Source: Thermus islandicus DSM 21543
GTDB taxonomy: Bacteria; Deinococcota; Deinococci; Deinococcales; Thermaceae
Assembly (NCBI RefSeq): GCF_000421625.1
Contig: NZ_ATXJ01000002.1
Span: 124,001-188,000, forward strand
DNA: 64,000 nucleotides
Direction: 5' to 3'
The notes below the pieces were generated by a model. It was not told the origin of the DNA. It did no database searches and saw nothing but the letters and a program-made list of their open reading frames with translations. A program made the translations under genes and the position numbers. Numbering within the stretch: the first letter of the stretch is position 1; each line of letters opens with the position of its first letter. Positions 27,415 through 35,654 of this stretch are shown piece by piece.

Positions 27415-28404
27415 ATGAAGCGGCTTATTTCCCTGGTGTTCCTGTTGACCCTGGCCCTGGCCCAGGGCCTCGAGGCCTTCTGGAAGGCGGTGGAGGTGCC
27501 CGGGGGCGTCTGCGCCGATGGCTCCCCCTACCGCTTCTACGTGAGCCCCGGTGACCCGAAGAGGGTGGTCCTGGACTTCCAGGGGGGCGGGGCCTGCTGG
27601 GACGCGGCCACCTGCGGCCCGGAGAGCCGGACCTACCGCAAGCGGGTGGACGTCCAGGAGCTCTACCTGGCCCAGGGCATCTATAACCGGATGAGCGTGG
27701 CCAACCCCTTCTTCGGCTGGACCCACGTCTTCGTGCCCTACTGCACGGGGGACCTCCATGTGGGCCGGGCCAGTGTGGACTATGGGGGCTTCCGGGTTTT
27801 CCACCAGGGCGCCCGGAACGCCCAGGCGGCCTTGGACTACCTCTACAAGAACTACCCGGCCCCCGAGCGGGTTTTCGTCACCGGCTGTAGCGCCGGGGCC
27901 TACGGGGCCCTTTTCTGGGCCGACCGGGTGCTCGCCACCTACCGAAACGCCCAGATCGCGGTGTGTGGGGATGCGGGGGTGGGGGTGACCACGGCCGACT
28001 TCCCCGGCTACGCCCGCTGGAACCCGAGGCTGCCCGAGCTTCCGGGGCTTTCCGATCGGCCGAGGGTGTCGGAGATCTACCTGGCCCTGGCCAAGGCCTA
28101 CCCCAAGGCGGTCCTGGCCCAGTACACCACGGTCTTGGACGGGACCCAGATCTTCTTCTACGGCCTCATGAAGGGGGAGAGGAGCCCCTCGGAGGCCACG
28201 GCCCGGGAGTGGGCCGCCCTGGCCCAGGAGGCCGTCCTCACCCCGGCCCAGGCGCCGAACTACACCTTCTACCTGGCCCCGGGGAGCCAACACTGCATCC
28301 TCCCCCGCCCCGAGCTTTACACCTTGAAGGTGGGGGAGGTGAGCTTCCTGGACTGGCTCAAGGCTCTGGCCGAGGGGAAGGTGCCCCCCCGGGTGCGGCC
28401 CTGA
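27415..28404 (+). CDS. Secreted pectinacetylesterase-family (vtpJ-like) hydrolase
   Basis: 329-aa exported alpha/beta hydrolase. A clean signal peptide (MKRLISLVFLLTLALA, then Gln) is followed by the oxyanion region VVLDFQGGGACWDAATC, the nucleophile elbow VTGCSAGAYGALFW (Ser in GxSxG-like CSAG) and the late Asp (TTVLDGTQ) and His (PGSQHCI) of a Ser-Asp-His triad. Cysteines near the active site suggest disulfides. The family includes plant pectin acetylesterase and animal Notum; bacterial substrates are little known. ATG 27415 is chosen because of the SD GGAGGGG and the basic MKR start. The gene is monocistronic by its promoter and convergent neighbour. Confidence 0.87.
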   Translation: MKRLISLVFLLTLALAQGLEAFWKAVEVPGGVCADGSPYRFYVSPGDPKRVVLDFQGGGACWDAATCGPESRTYRKRVDVQELYLAQGIYNRMSVANPFFGWTHVFVPYCTGDLHVGRASVDYGGFRVFHQGARNAQAALDYLYKNYPAPERVFVTGCSAGAYGALFWADRVLATYRNAQIAVCGDAGVGVTTADFPGYARWNPRLPELPGLSDRPRVSEIYLALAKAYPKAVLAQYTTVLDGTQIFFYGLMKGERSPSEATAREWAALAQEAVLTPAQAPNYTFYLAPGSQHCILPRPELYTLKVGEVSFLDWLKALAEGKVPPRVRP

Positions 28405-29134
28405 GGCCGAAGGCGGCGAACCAGGTCCGGAGGTCGGGGTAAAGCTCCACGAGGAGGCGGTGGCCCTTCCTGCGGTCCAGGGGGGCGGCCTCGAGGAGCC
28501 TTCGCAGAAGGCGGTCGCCGTCTTGGGCCAGGAGTTCGGCCGCCTTCAGGGTGAAGTGGGCCTGGAACCAAAGGGCGCTCCCGAGGTTGCCCCGCCGCCT
28601 TTCGTAGGCCGAGAGGCTCCGCTTTCCCGGGTCCAGGCGGGAGAGGTAGCGGCTCCAGGTGAGGAGGAGGCCGGCCAAATCCGCCCTTTCCCTCTCCAGA
28701 CCGAGGAGGAAGAGGTAGTTGGCCAGAAACTCGTCCAGCCACCGCGCTCCCGTGCGCAGGCGCCACGCCACCTGTAGGGCGTGGGCGTATTCGTGGCCCA
28801 GGTTGAGGTCCAAAAAGGCGGGGATCTCCCCCGGGGGAGGCCCCAGGGGGAGGAGGACTTCCCGCAGGCGGTGGAGGAGCCTCTCCGGGTAGGTAAGGGG
28901 GGCGTAGAGGGCGAGGCCTTCCGGCCCTGTGTGCTGGAAGGGCAGGCCGTAGGGGTAGGGGAGCCAGGCCCGCCAGTCCCTCTCGGAGAGGACGAAGAGG
29001 CGCACCACGGGCAGGGGAGCGTAGGGGGCGTAGGCAGGGGCGAGGGAGAGCAAATAGGCCTGGAGCGCCCTGGCCCGAAGCGCCCCCCCTTCGGAGAAAA
29101 GGGTGGGGATGTGGGGGTGGGGGAGGACTTGCAT
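28358..29134 (-). CDS. Putative zinc metallopeptidase (HExxH) of unknown family
   Basis: 258-aa protein I cannot assign to a named family. The stretch LNLGHEYAHALQVAW contains HEYAH (114-118), and Glu135 in WLDEFLANY lies 17 residues after the second His, as in gluzincin-type metallopeptidases. No signal peptide or membrane helix is evident, so it may be cytosolic. The rest is helical and rich in Arg/Leu. The gene is coupled to recG: its ATG shares one base with the recG stop (TGATG). The last 47 bases overlap the convergent esterase gene. Peptidase activity is inferred only from the motif. Confidence 0.65.
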   Translation of the reverse strand: MQVLPHPHIPTLFSEGGALRARALQAYLLSLAPAYAPYAPLPVVRLFVLSERDWRAWLPYPYGLPFQHTGPEGLALYAPLTYPERLLHRLREVLLPLGPPPGEIPAFLDLNLGHEYAHALQVAWRLRTGARWLDEFLANYLFLLGLERERADLAGLLLTWSRYLSRLDPGKRSLSAYERRRGNLGSALWFQAHFTLKAAELLAQDGDRLLRRLLEAAPLDRRKGHRLLVELYPDLRTWFAAFGLRAAPGGAPSPRPEP

Positions 29135-31425
29135 CAGATGACTTCCCGGAAGCCCACCCGCTCCGCCTGGGCCCTCAGCGCCTCCTTAAGGGCCCGGTGC
29201 TCCGGGAGGTCCAGGGTGGGGTCCTTCTCCACGATGGCCTTGGCCAGGGCCCGGGCCCGCTCAATGACCTCGGCGTCCTCGGACAGGTCGCCGAGCCGGA
29301 GCTCGGGGTAGCCCGACTGCCGGGTGCCCCTGAGCTCCCCGGGGCCCCTAAGCTTCAGGTCCATCTCGGCGATGTAGAAGCCATCGGTGGACTCCTCCAG
29401 CACCTTGAGCCGCTTCAGGGTCTTTTGGCTGGCCTCCCCCGCAAGGAAGATGGCGTAGCCCGGAAGCCCCCCCCGCCCTACCCGGCCCCGGAGCTGGTGG
29501 AGCTGGGCTAAGCCGAAGCGCTCGGCGTTTTCCACGATGATGAGCGTGGCCCGGGGGATGTCCACCCCTACCTCCACCACCGTGGTGGAGACGAGGAGGT
29601 CCAGGGCGCCTTGGCGGAAGGCCTCCATCACCTCCTCCTTTTCCCGGGGGGGCATCCTGCCGTGGAGGAGCCCTGTGCGGGCCTCGGGGAGGAGGCCCTT
29701 AAGCTCCTGGTAGAGGGCGGTGGCCGCTCGTAGGTCCAGCTCCTCCGATCCCTCAATGGCCGGGGCTACCACAAAGACCTGGTGCCCCTTCCTAACCTCC
29801 TCTCGGGCGAAGGCATAGGCCTGGAGGCGGAGGCGGTGGGGGAGGACCTTGGTCCTCACGGGGGTGCGGCCTGGGGGCATCTCGTCCAGGACGCTCACCT
29901 CGAGGTCTCCGTAAAGGGTTAAGGCCAGGGAGCGGGGGATGGGGGTGGCGGACATGACCAGGACGTCTGGGGGGGTCTGGGCCATCTTGAGGAGGGCGCG
30001 GCGCTGCAGGACCCCGAAGCGGTGCTCCTCGTCCACCACGGCGAGGCCCAGGTCTTGGAACCCCACCCCCTCCTGGATGAGGGCATGGGTGCCCACGGCC
30101 ACCTGGGCCTCCCCCGAAAGGAGGCGGGCGAGGGCGGCCTCCTTTTCCCGGGGGCTCATGGAGCCCAGGAGGAGCTCCACCCTCACCCCCAGGGGGAAGA
30201 GGTAGCGGGTGAGGTTCTGGTAGTGCTGCCGGGCGAGGATCTCCGTGGGGGCCATGAGGGCGCCCTGGGCCCCGTTCTTGGCGGCGAGGTACAGGGCGAA
30301 GGCCGCCACCACCGTCTTCCCCGAGCCCACGTCCCCCTGGAGGAGGCGGGCCATCTGGCGGGGGCTTTGCATGTCCCGGGCGATCTCCCCCATGACCCGT
30401 TCCTGGGCCCTGGTGAGGGGGAAGGGAAGGGCCTTTTGGAAGGCCTCCACCCAGGCCGCCTCCACCCGGAAGCTCCGGCCCAGGACCAGCCCCCCTGCGT
30501 CCAGGAGGGCTTTGACCTCCAGGAGGAGGTACTCGTCAAACCTGAGGCGGAGAAGGGCTCGCTTCAGGGCTTCCTCGTCCTCTGGGAAGTGGATGCCCTT
30601 CAGGGCCTCGGCATAGGGGATGAGGCCCAGCCCCTCGCGGTAGGCCTCGAGGGGGTCCGGCAGGGGAAGGGCCCCTTCCAGGGCCCGATGGACGGTGCGG
30701 CGCAGGAAGGCCTGGCTTATGCCCTCCTTGGCGGGGTAGATGGGGACGATGCGCCCCGTGGAGAGGGACTCGGTGCCCTCGTCCTCAAAGTGCTCCACGA
30801 AAAGCTGGACCCCGCCCCGCCGCTGGACCCGGCCTGTGACGATGAGGGTGGCCCCCTCCTCCACCTGGGAGAGGACCCAGGGCTGGTTGAACCAGACCAG
30901 GGTGACCCGCCATCCCCAGGCGTCCTGGGCCTTGACCTGGACGAGCTGCATCCCCTTTTTGGGGGTCTTCACCAGCTCCTTGGAGAGGACCTTTACGGCC
31001 AGGGTAGCCTTCTGCCCGTCCTCCAGGTAGCGCACCCCGGGGAGGGCCCTCCGGTCCTCGTAGCGGCGGGGGTAGTGCTGGAGCACGTCCCCCACCGTAT
31101 GAAGCCCGAGCTCCGCGAGCTTTTTGCGGCTCTGGGGGGGGACGAGGAGGTGGGCCGGGTCCGAGGGGGAAAGCCGGGTCGGGGTGGCTTGGGCGGGGAC
31201 CGCTTGGCCCTCGAGGAGGCGGAGGGCTTCCTCCAGGATGCGCTTCCTTTCTTCCGGAGGCCGTTCCCCGTAGCCCCGGAAGAGTTCTAAAAGCTTGGGG
31301 AAGGGACGGGCGAGGTTTTGCACCAGCCCCTCGAGGCCCCCCACCACCACCCGGTCCCTGGCCCCGTCCTGGAGCTCCCGGAGGATGGGCCGCCGGAGCC
31401 TTTCCCGAAGTTCCCCTTCCCTCAC
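29134..31425 (-). CDS. recG: ATP-dependent DNA helicase RecG
   Basis: 763-aa branched-DNA helicase that remodels stalled forks and Holliday junctions. The wedge domain (about 75-270) is followed by helicase motifs: I LLQGDVGSGKTVVAAFAL, II VVDEEHRFGVLQR, III VMSATPIPRSLALTLYGD, V LLVSTTVVEVGVDIPRA and VI QLHQLRGRVGRGG. ATG 31434 and GTG 31425 are both possible. GTG is preferred because a TATCAT box ends seven bases before it, and the ATG overlaps that box. The gene is divergent from the M16 peptidases with only 24 bases between starts. Confidence 0.95.
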   Translation of the reverse strand: MREGELRERLRRPILRELQDGARDRVVVGGLEGLVQNLARPFPKLLELFRGYGERPPEERKRILEEALRLLEGQAVPAQATPTRLSPSDPAHLLVPPQSRKKLAELGLHTVGDVLQHYPRRYEDRRALPGVRYLEDGQKATLAVKVLSKELVKTPKKGMQLVQVKAQDAWGWRVTLVWFNQPWVLSQVEEGATLIVTGRVQRRGGVQLFVEHFEDEGTESLSTGRIVPIYPAKEGISQAFLRRTVHRALEGALPLPDPLEAYREGLGLIPYAEALKGIHFPEDEEALKRALLRLRFDEYLLLEVKALLDAGGLVLGRSFRVEAAWVEAFQKALPFPLTRAQERVMGEIARDMQSPRQMARLLQGDVGSGKTVVAAFALYLAAKNGAQGALMAPTEILARQHYQNLTRYLFPLGVRVELLLGSMSPREKEAALARLLSGEAQVAVGTHALIQEGVGFQDLGLAVVDEEHRFGVLQRRALLKMAQTPPDVLVMSATPIPRSLALTLYGDLEVSVLDEMPPGRTPVRTKVLPHRLRLQAYAFAREEVRKGHQVFVVAPAIEGSEELDLRAATALYQELKGLLPEARTGLLHGRMPPREKEEVMEAFRQGALDLLVSTTVVEVGVDIPRATLIIVENAERFGLAQLHQLRGRVGRGGLPGYAIFLAGEASQKTLKRLKVLEESTDGFYIAEMDLKLRGPGELRGTRQSGYPELRLGDLSEDAEVIERARALAKAIVEKDPTLDLPEHRALKEALRAQAERVGFREVI

Positions 31426-31432
31426 GCCCCCC

Positions 31433-31442
31433 ATGATACCCT
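31433..31442. promoter_or_regulatory. Abutting divergent -10 boxes (recG / M16 peptidase)
   Basis: TATCAT on the minus strand (31438-31433) and TACCCT on the plus strand (31437-31442) share two base pairs. Each ends seven bases from its start codon (GTG 31425 minus, GTG 31450 plus). Confidence 0.55.
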
Positions 31443-31449
31443 TAGGCCT

Positions 31450-32661
31450 GTGAGCCGCGTGGAGCGACTGCCGAATGGCCTTTTGGTGGCCCTGGAGGAG
31501 CGGGACTTCCCCGGGGTCGCCTTTCAGCTCCTGGTCCCCGCCGGGGCGGTGAACGACCCCGAGGGGCTGGAGGGGGCGAGCGCCCTCTTGGAGGGCTGGA
31601 TCTGGAAGGGGGCCGGGGACCTGGACGCGAGGGCCCTGGCCCAGGCCCTGGACGCCCTAGGGGTGCGGCGGACGAGCGGGGCGGGCCTGGAGCACACCGC
31701 CTTCGCCGCAAGCTTTCTCCCCGAGGTCTTAGAGGAGGTCTTCCGCCTCTACGCCCTCCTCCTCACGAGGCCCAGGCTCCCCGAGGAGGGGTTTGAGGCG
31801 GTGCGCTCCGTGGCCCTCCAGGCCCTCCTCTCCCAGGAGGACCAGCCCGCGAGGAAGCTCCTCGCCGAGCTCAGGAGGAGGGTGTTCCTTTCCCCCCACG
31901 GCCGCGACCCCTTGGGGCGGGAGGAGGACCTCAAGCGGGCCACCCCTAGGGCCCTCAGGGAGGACTATGCCAGGCGCTACACCCCCAAGGGGGCCATCCT
32001 GGCCGTGGCCGGGGGCGTCTCCTGGGAACGCCTCCTTCGGGCCTTGGAGCCCCTGGCCTTGTGGCAAGGGGAGGAGCTCCTCCGCCCCCTCCCCAGGCTC
32101 GCCTCCCCCCAGCGCTTCCTCCTGAGGCGCCCCACCGCCCAGGTGCAGATCGGGCTGGCCTACCCCGACGTGGGCCCCGAGGACCCTGGGTTCTACGCGG
32201 CGCGCCTCGCCCTCGAGGTCCTCTCGGGGGGGATGAGTAGCCGCCTCTTCACCGAGGTCCGGGAGAAGCGGGGCCTGGTCTATGCCGTGAGCGCCTTTCC
32301 CGCCGGGGTCAAGGGCCAGGGCCTCCTCATGGCCTACGCGGGCACCACCAAGGAGCGGGCCCGGGAGACCCTGAGGGTGATGCTCGCCGAGATGGAGAGG
32401 CTTTCCGAAGGCGTGACCGAGGAGGAGCTTTCCCGGGCCCGGGTGGGCCTGAGGACGGGCCTGGTCATGGGGGACGAGTCCGTGAGGAGCCGGGCGGCCT
32501 CCATGGCCCGGGACCTCTACATGCTGGGCCGGGTGCGTCCCCTCTCGGAGATAGAGGCGGCCATCCAGGGCACCTCCCTGGAGGCGGTGAACGCCTTCTT
32601 GAGGGCGCACCCCTACCGGGACCCTTGGCTTGGACTTTTGGGGGAGGTAGAGGATGTTTAG
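31450..32661 (+). CDS. M16 peptidase-like protein, non-catalytic (R/Y) subunit
   Basis: 403-aa member of the pitrilysin/processing-peptidase family without the zinc motif. Where active members have HFLEH it reads ASALLEGWIW. It keeps the R/Y pair in SSRLFTEVREKRGLVYAVSAF that completes the substrate site of a heterodimer. It therefore likely pairs with the active protein encoded just downstream, as known for the two T. thermophilus M16 proteins. GTG 31450 is chosen by the -10 box; the longer frame from 31318 is antisense to recG. The end overlaps the next gene by eight bases. Confidence 0.88.
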   Translation: MSRVERLPNGLLVALEERDFPGVAFQLLVPAGAVNDPEGLEGASALLEGWIWKGAGDLDARALAQALDALGVRRTSGAGLEHTAFAASFLPEVLEEVFRLYALLLTRPRLPEEGFEAVRSVALQALLSQEDQPARKLLAELRRRVFLSPHGRDPLGREEDLKRATPRALREDYARRYTPKGAILAVAGGVSWERLLRALEPLALWQGEELLRPLPRLASPQRFLLRRPTAQVQIGLAYPDVGPEDPGFYAARLALEVLSGGMSSRLFTEVREKRGLVYAVSAFPAGVKGQGLLMAYAGTTKERARETLRVMLAEMERLSEGVTEEELSRARVGLRTGLVMGDESVRSRAASMARDLYMLGRVRPLSEIEAAIQGTSLEAVNAFLRAHPYRDPWLGLLGEVEDV

Positions 32662-33874
32662 GGAAGCGGTCTTGAATAACGGCCTCCGGGTCATCGCCGA
32701 GGTCCTCCCCGAGGCCCGGAGCGTGGCCCTGGGCTACTTCGTGAGGACCGGGGCCCGGGACGAGGCGAAGGAGGAAAGCGGGGTGAGCCACTTCCTGGAG
32801 CACATGGTCTTCAAGGGGCCCGAGGGGATGGACGCCTTTTCCGTGAACCTGGCCTTTGACCGCCTGGGGGCCCAGTACAACGCCTTCACCTCCGAGGAGG
32901 CCACGGTCTACTACGGGGCGGTCCTCCCCGAGTTCGCCTTTCCCCTGCTTGAGCTCTTCTCCAAGCTCCTGCGCCCCGCCCTGCGGGAGGAGGACTTCGC
33001 CACGGAGAAGGGGGTGATCCTGGAGGAGATCGCCCGCTACCAGGACCGCCCGGGCTTTATGGCCTACGAGTGGGCGCGGAGCCGCTTCTTCCGAGGCCAC
33101 CCCTTGGGCCAGAGCGTCCTGGGCACGGAGGAAAGCATCCGAGCCCTCACCCGGGAGCAGATGGCCGCCTACCACGCGCGGCGCTACCTTGCGGGGAACA
33201 TGGTCCTGGCGGCCACGGGTCGGGTGGACTTTGACCGCCTCCTGGAGGAGGCGGAGCGCCTCACCGAGGGGCTGAGGGCGGGGGAGGCAGGGAGGGACTA
33301 CCCTCCCCTGGACTCCGCCGTGGGCCTGGAGGAGCGCCCCTACGAGAAGGCCCGCGCCCTCTACCTGGTGGCCCTCTTCCCGGGGATCGCCTACCAGGAG
33401 GAGGCCCGCTTCGCCGGCCACGTCCTCGCCCACCTCCTGGGGGAGGAGGGGTCGGGCCGGCTCCACTTCGCCCTGGTGGACCAAGGCCTCGCCGAGACCG
33501 CTTCCTTCGGCCTCGAGGAGGCGGACCGGGCGGGCTTCTTCCACGCCTACGTCCAGGCCGACCCCGCCCACAAGGAGGCGGTGGCCTCGGTCCTGGAGGC
33601 GGAGCTGACCCGCCTGCGTCGGGAGGGGGTCCGGGAGGAGGAGGTGGCGAGGGCCAAGACCCCCCTCGCCACCGGCCTGGTCTTCGCCGGGGAAACCCCT
33701 ATGCAGCGGCTTTTCCACCTGGGGATGGAGTACCTCTACACCGGGCGCTACCTCTCCCTGGAGGAGGTGAAGGCCCGGGTGCTCCGCGTCTCCGCGGAGG
33801 AGGTGAACGCCCTCCTGGAAAGGGGCTTCCTGGAGCGGGGCCTCTACTACCTGGTCTTGCCCCATGGAGCCTAG
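32654..33874 (+). CDS. M16 zinc peptidase, catalytic subunit
   Basis: 406-aa metallopeptidase of the M16B/processing-peptidase type. The inverted zinc motif HFLEH (46-50) with the distal Glu in [12 protein letters not shown] is intact. The downstream half lacks the clear R/Y pair present in the partner. Such pairs degrade oligopeptides inside or outside the cell; no signal peptide is visible. It overlaps the partner upstream by eight bases and the EamA gene downstream by eleven, so all three are translated from one mRNA. Confidence 0.93.
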   Translation: MFREAVLNNGLRVIAEVLPEARSVALGYFVRTGARDEAKEESGVSHFLEHMVFKGPEGMDAFSVNLAFDRLGAQYNAFTSEEATVYYGAVLPEFAFPLLELFSKLLRPALREEDFATEKGVILEEIARYQDRPGFMAYEWARSRFFRGHPLGQSVLGTEESIRALTREQMAAYHARRYLAGNMVLAATGRVDFDRLLEEAERLTEGLRAGEAGRDYPPLDSAVGLEERPYEKARALYLVALFPGIAYQEEARFAGHVLAHLLGEEGSGRLHFALVDQGLAETASFGLEEADRAGFFHAYVQADPAHKEAVASVLEAELTRLRREGVREEEVARAKTPLATGLVFAGETPMQRLFHLGMEYLYTGRYLSLEEVKARVLRVSAEEVNALLERGFLERGLYYLVLPHGA

Positions 33875-34724
33875 GGCGCTCGCCGCGGCCCTGGTCACCA
33901 TCCTCTTTTGGGCCAGCGCCTTTGCCGCCATCCGGGCCGGGCTAAAGGGGCTTTCCCCGGGGCATCTCGTCCTCCTCCGCTTCCTGGTGGCCGGGGGGGT
34001 CCTCCTCCTTTACGCCCGCTTCCGGGGGGTCCGCCCCCCAAGGCGGGAGGACCTGCCGCGGCTTTTCCTCCTCGGCGTTTTGGGCATCACCGTATACCAC
34101 ACGGCCCTGGTCTACGGGGAGCTTTCCGTGAGCGCGGGGGCGGCGAGCCTCCTCATCGCCACGGGGCCGGTTTTCACCGCCCTCCTTTCCAGCCTCTTCC
34201 TCAAGGAGCGCCTCAGGCCCCTGGGGGCCCTGGGCTTTGCCCTCGCCCTGGTGGGCTCCTTGCTCATCGCCTTTGGGGAGGGCGGGGGGTTTTCCCTGAG
34301 CCCTGGGGCCCTCCTCATCCTCCTCTCGGCCCTCTCCACCTCCTTTTACTTCGTCCTGCAAAAGCCCCTCTTTGCCCGCTACGGAAGCGAGGAGATGACC
34401 GTTTACACGCTTCTTTTCGGCACCCTGCCCCTTCTCGTCTTCCTCCCCGGGCTTCCCCAAGCCCTCCTGGAAGCCCCGAGGCCCGCCCTCCTGGCCGCCC
34501 TCTACCTCGGGGTCTTCCCCGGGGCCCTGGCCTACCTCACCTGGACCTACGCCCTCGCCCGCACCAAGGCCTCGAGGCTCTCCTCCTTCCTCTACCTCTC
34601 GCCCCTCCTGGCCCTCCTCATCGCCTACCTTTGGCTGGGGGAGGTGCCCTCCCTCCTCTCCCTCCTGGGCGGGGGCCTCGCCCTCCTCGGGGTGCTCCTC
34701 GTGAACCTCCGGGGCGTAGAATAG
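33864..34724 (+). CDS. EamA/DMT-family permease
   Basis: 286-aa drug/metabolite transporter with ten predicted helices in two EamA repeats (first: [21 protein letters not shown]; second: [19 protein letters not shown]). Family members export amino acids, sugars or drugs; nothing here shows the substrate. The ATG lies inside the end of the M16 gene, so it is coupled. A later EamA signature [19 protein letters not shown] marks the C-terminal end of repeat two. Its tail carries the -10 box of the next gene. Confidence 0.88.
   Translation: MEPRALAAALVTILFWASAFAAIRAGLKGLSPGHLVLLRFLVAGGVLLLYARFRGVRPPRREDLPRLFLLGVLGITVYHTALVYGELSVSAGAASLLIATGPVFTALLSSLFLKERLRPLGALGFALALVGSLLIAFGEGGGFSLSPGALLILLSALSTSFYFVLQKPLFARYGSEEMTVYTLLFGTLPLLVFLPGLPQALLEAPRPALLAALYLGVFPGALAYLTWTYALARTKASRLSSFLYLSPLLALLIAYLWLGEVPSLLSLLGGGLALLGVLLVNLRGVE
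34717..34722 (+). promoter_or_regulatory. -10 box of hydroxyacyl-CoA dehydrogenase gene
   Basis: TAGAAT spans the last codons of the EamA gene and the first base of its TAG stop. A start near 34730 gives a short leader with GAGGTGG before ATG 34740. No -35 is clear. Confidence 0.4.
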
Positions 34725-34739
34725 GCCGCGAGGTGGCCT

Positions 34740-35612
34740 ATGGAGGTCAAGACCATCGGCGTGGTGGGCGCAGGACAGATGGGAAGCGGCATCGCCCAGG
34801 TGGCGGCCCAGGCGGGCTACGATGTGGTCCTGGTGGACGTCTCTCAGGAGGCCCTGGCGCGGGGCCTCGCCGCCATAAGGCGCTCCCTGGGAAAGTTCCT
34901 GGAGAAGGGACGGATCACCCGGGAGGCCCACGACGAGGCCCTGGGGCGCCTCCGCACCGGCCTCCTTCTGGAGGACCTGGCGGAGGCCGACCTCATCGTG
35001 GAGGCCGTGGTGGAGGACGAGGAGGTGAAGAAGGGCCTCTGGGAGAGGGTGGGGGCCTTGGCCAAGCCCGAGGCCGTCCTGGCCTCTAACACCAGCTCCA
35101 TCCCCATCACCGCCCTGGCCCGCTACTCCGGGCGGCCCGAGCGCTTCATCGGCATGCACTTCTTCAACCCCGTGCCTCTCATGCCCCTGGTGGAGGTGAT
35201 CCGGGGGGAGCTCACCTCCGGGGCCACCCGGGACACCGTGGTGGAGGTGGCCAAGCGCATGGGCAAGATCCCCCTGGAGGTCCAGGACTACCCCGGCTTC
35301 GTGTCCAACCGCCTCCTCATGCCCATGATCAACGAGGCCATAGAGGCCCTGCGGGAAGGGGTGGCCAGCAAGGAGGCCATAGACGGCGTCATGCGCCTGG
35401 GGATGAACCACCCCATGGGGCCCCTGGAGCTCGCCGACTTCATCGGCCTGGACACCTGCCTCGCCATCATGGAGGTCCTCCACCGGGGCTTCGGGGACGA
35501 CAAGTACCGCCCCTCCCCCCTCCTGCGCCGCATGGTGCAGGCGGGGCTCTTGGGCCGCAAGACGGGCCGGGGCTTCTACGCCTACGACGAGCAGGGGAAC
35601 AAGCTGGGCTAG
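34740..35612 (+). CDS. 3-hydroxybutyryl-CoA dehydrogenase
   Basis: 290-aa short-chain 3-hydroxyacyl-CoA dehydrogenase that oxidises 3-hydroxybutyryl-CoA with NAD(P) or runs in reverse. The Rossmann start [19 protein letters not shown] is complete. [10 protein letters not shown] and [20 protein letters not shown] hold the catalytic His, and [21 protein letters not shown] the C-terminal dimer domain with [19 protein letters not shown]. It is the usual single-domain length. No thiolase or crotonase gene is adjacent, so the pathway (fatty-acid breakdown, PHB or phenylacetate) is open. Confidence 0.94.
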   Translation: MEVKTIGVVGAGQMGSGIAQVAAQAGYDVVLVDVSQEALARGLAAIRRSLGKFLEKGRITREAHDEALGRLRTGLLLEDLAEADLIVEAVVEDEEVKKGLWERVGALAKPEAVLASNTSSIPITALARYSGRPERFIGMHFFNPVPLMPLVEVIRGELTSGATRDTVVEVAKRMGKIPLEVQDYPGFVSNRLLMPMINEAIEALREGVASKEAIDGVMRLGMNHPMGPLELADFIGLDTCLAIMEVLHRGFGDDKYRPSPLLRRMVQAGLLGRKTGRGFYAYDEQGNKLG

Positions 35613-35641
35613 GCCTGCGGAAGCCCTTCCACGCCCGGGGG

Positions 35642-35647
35642 TATACT
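35642..35647 (+). promoter_or_regulatory. Leaderless -10 box of malQ
   Basis: TATACT, seven bases, then ATG 35655. No SD. Confidence 0.75.
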
Positions 35648-35654
35648 CTAGGGC

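Noticed and set aside
31318-31449. N-terminal extension of the M16 protein from 31318
   Set aside because: It reads antisense to recG, is Pro/His-rich and lies upstream of the predicted promoter. Homologues begin near the GTG at 31450.
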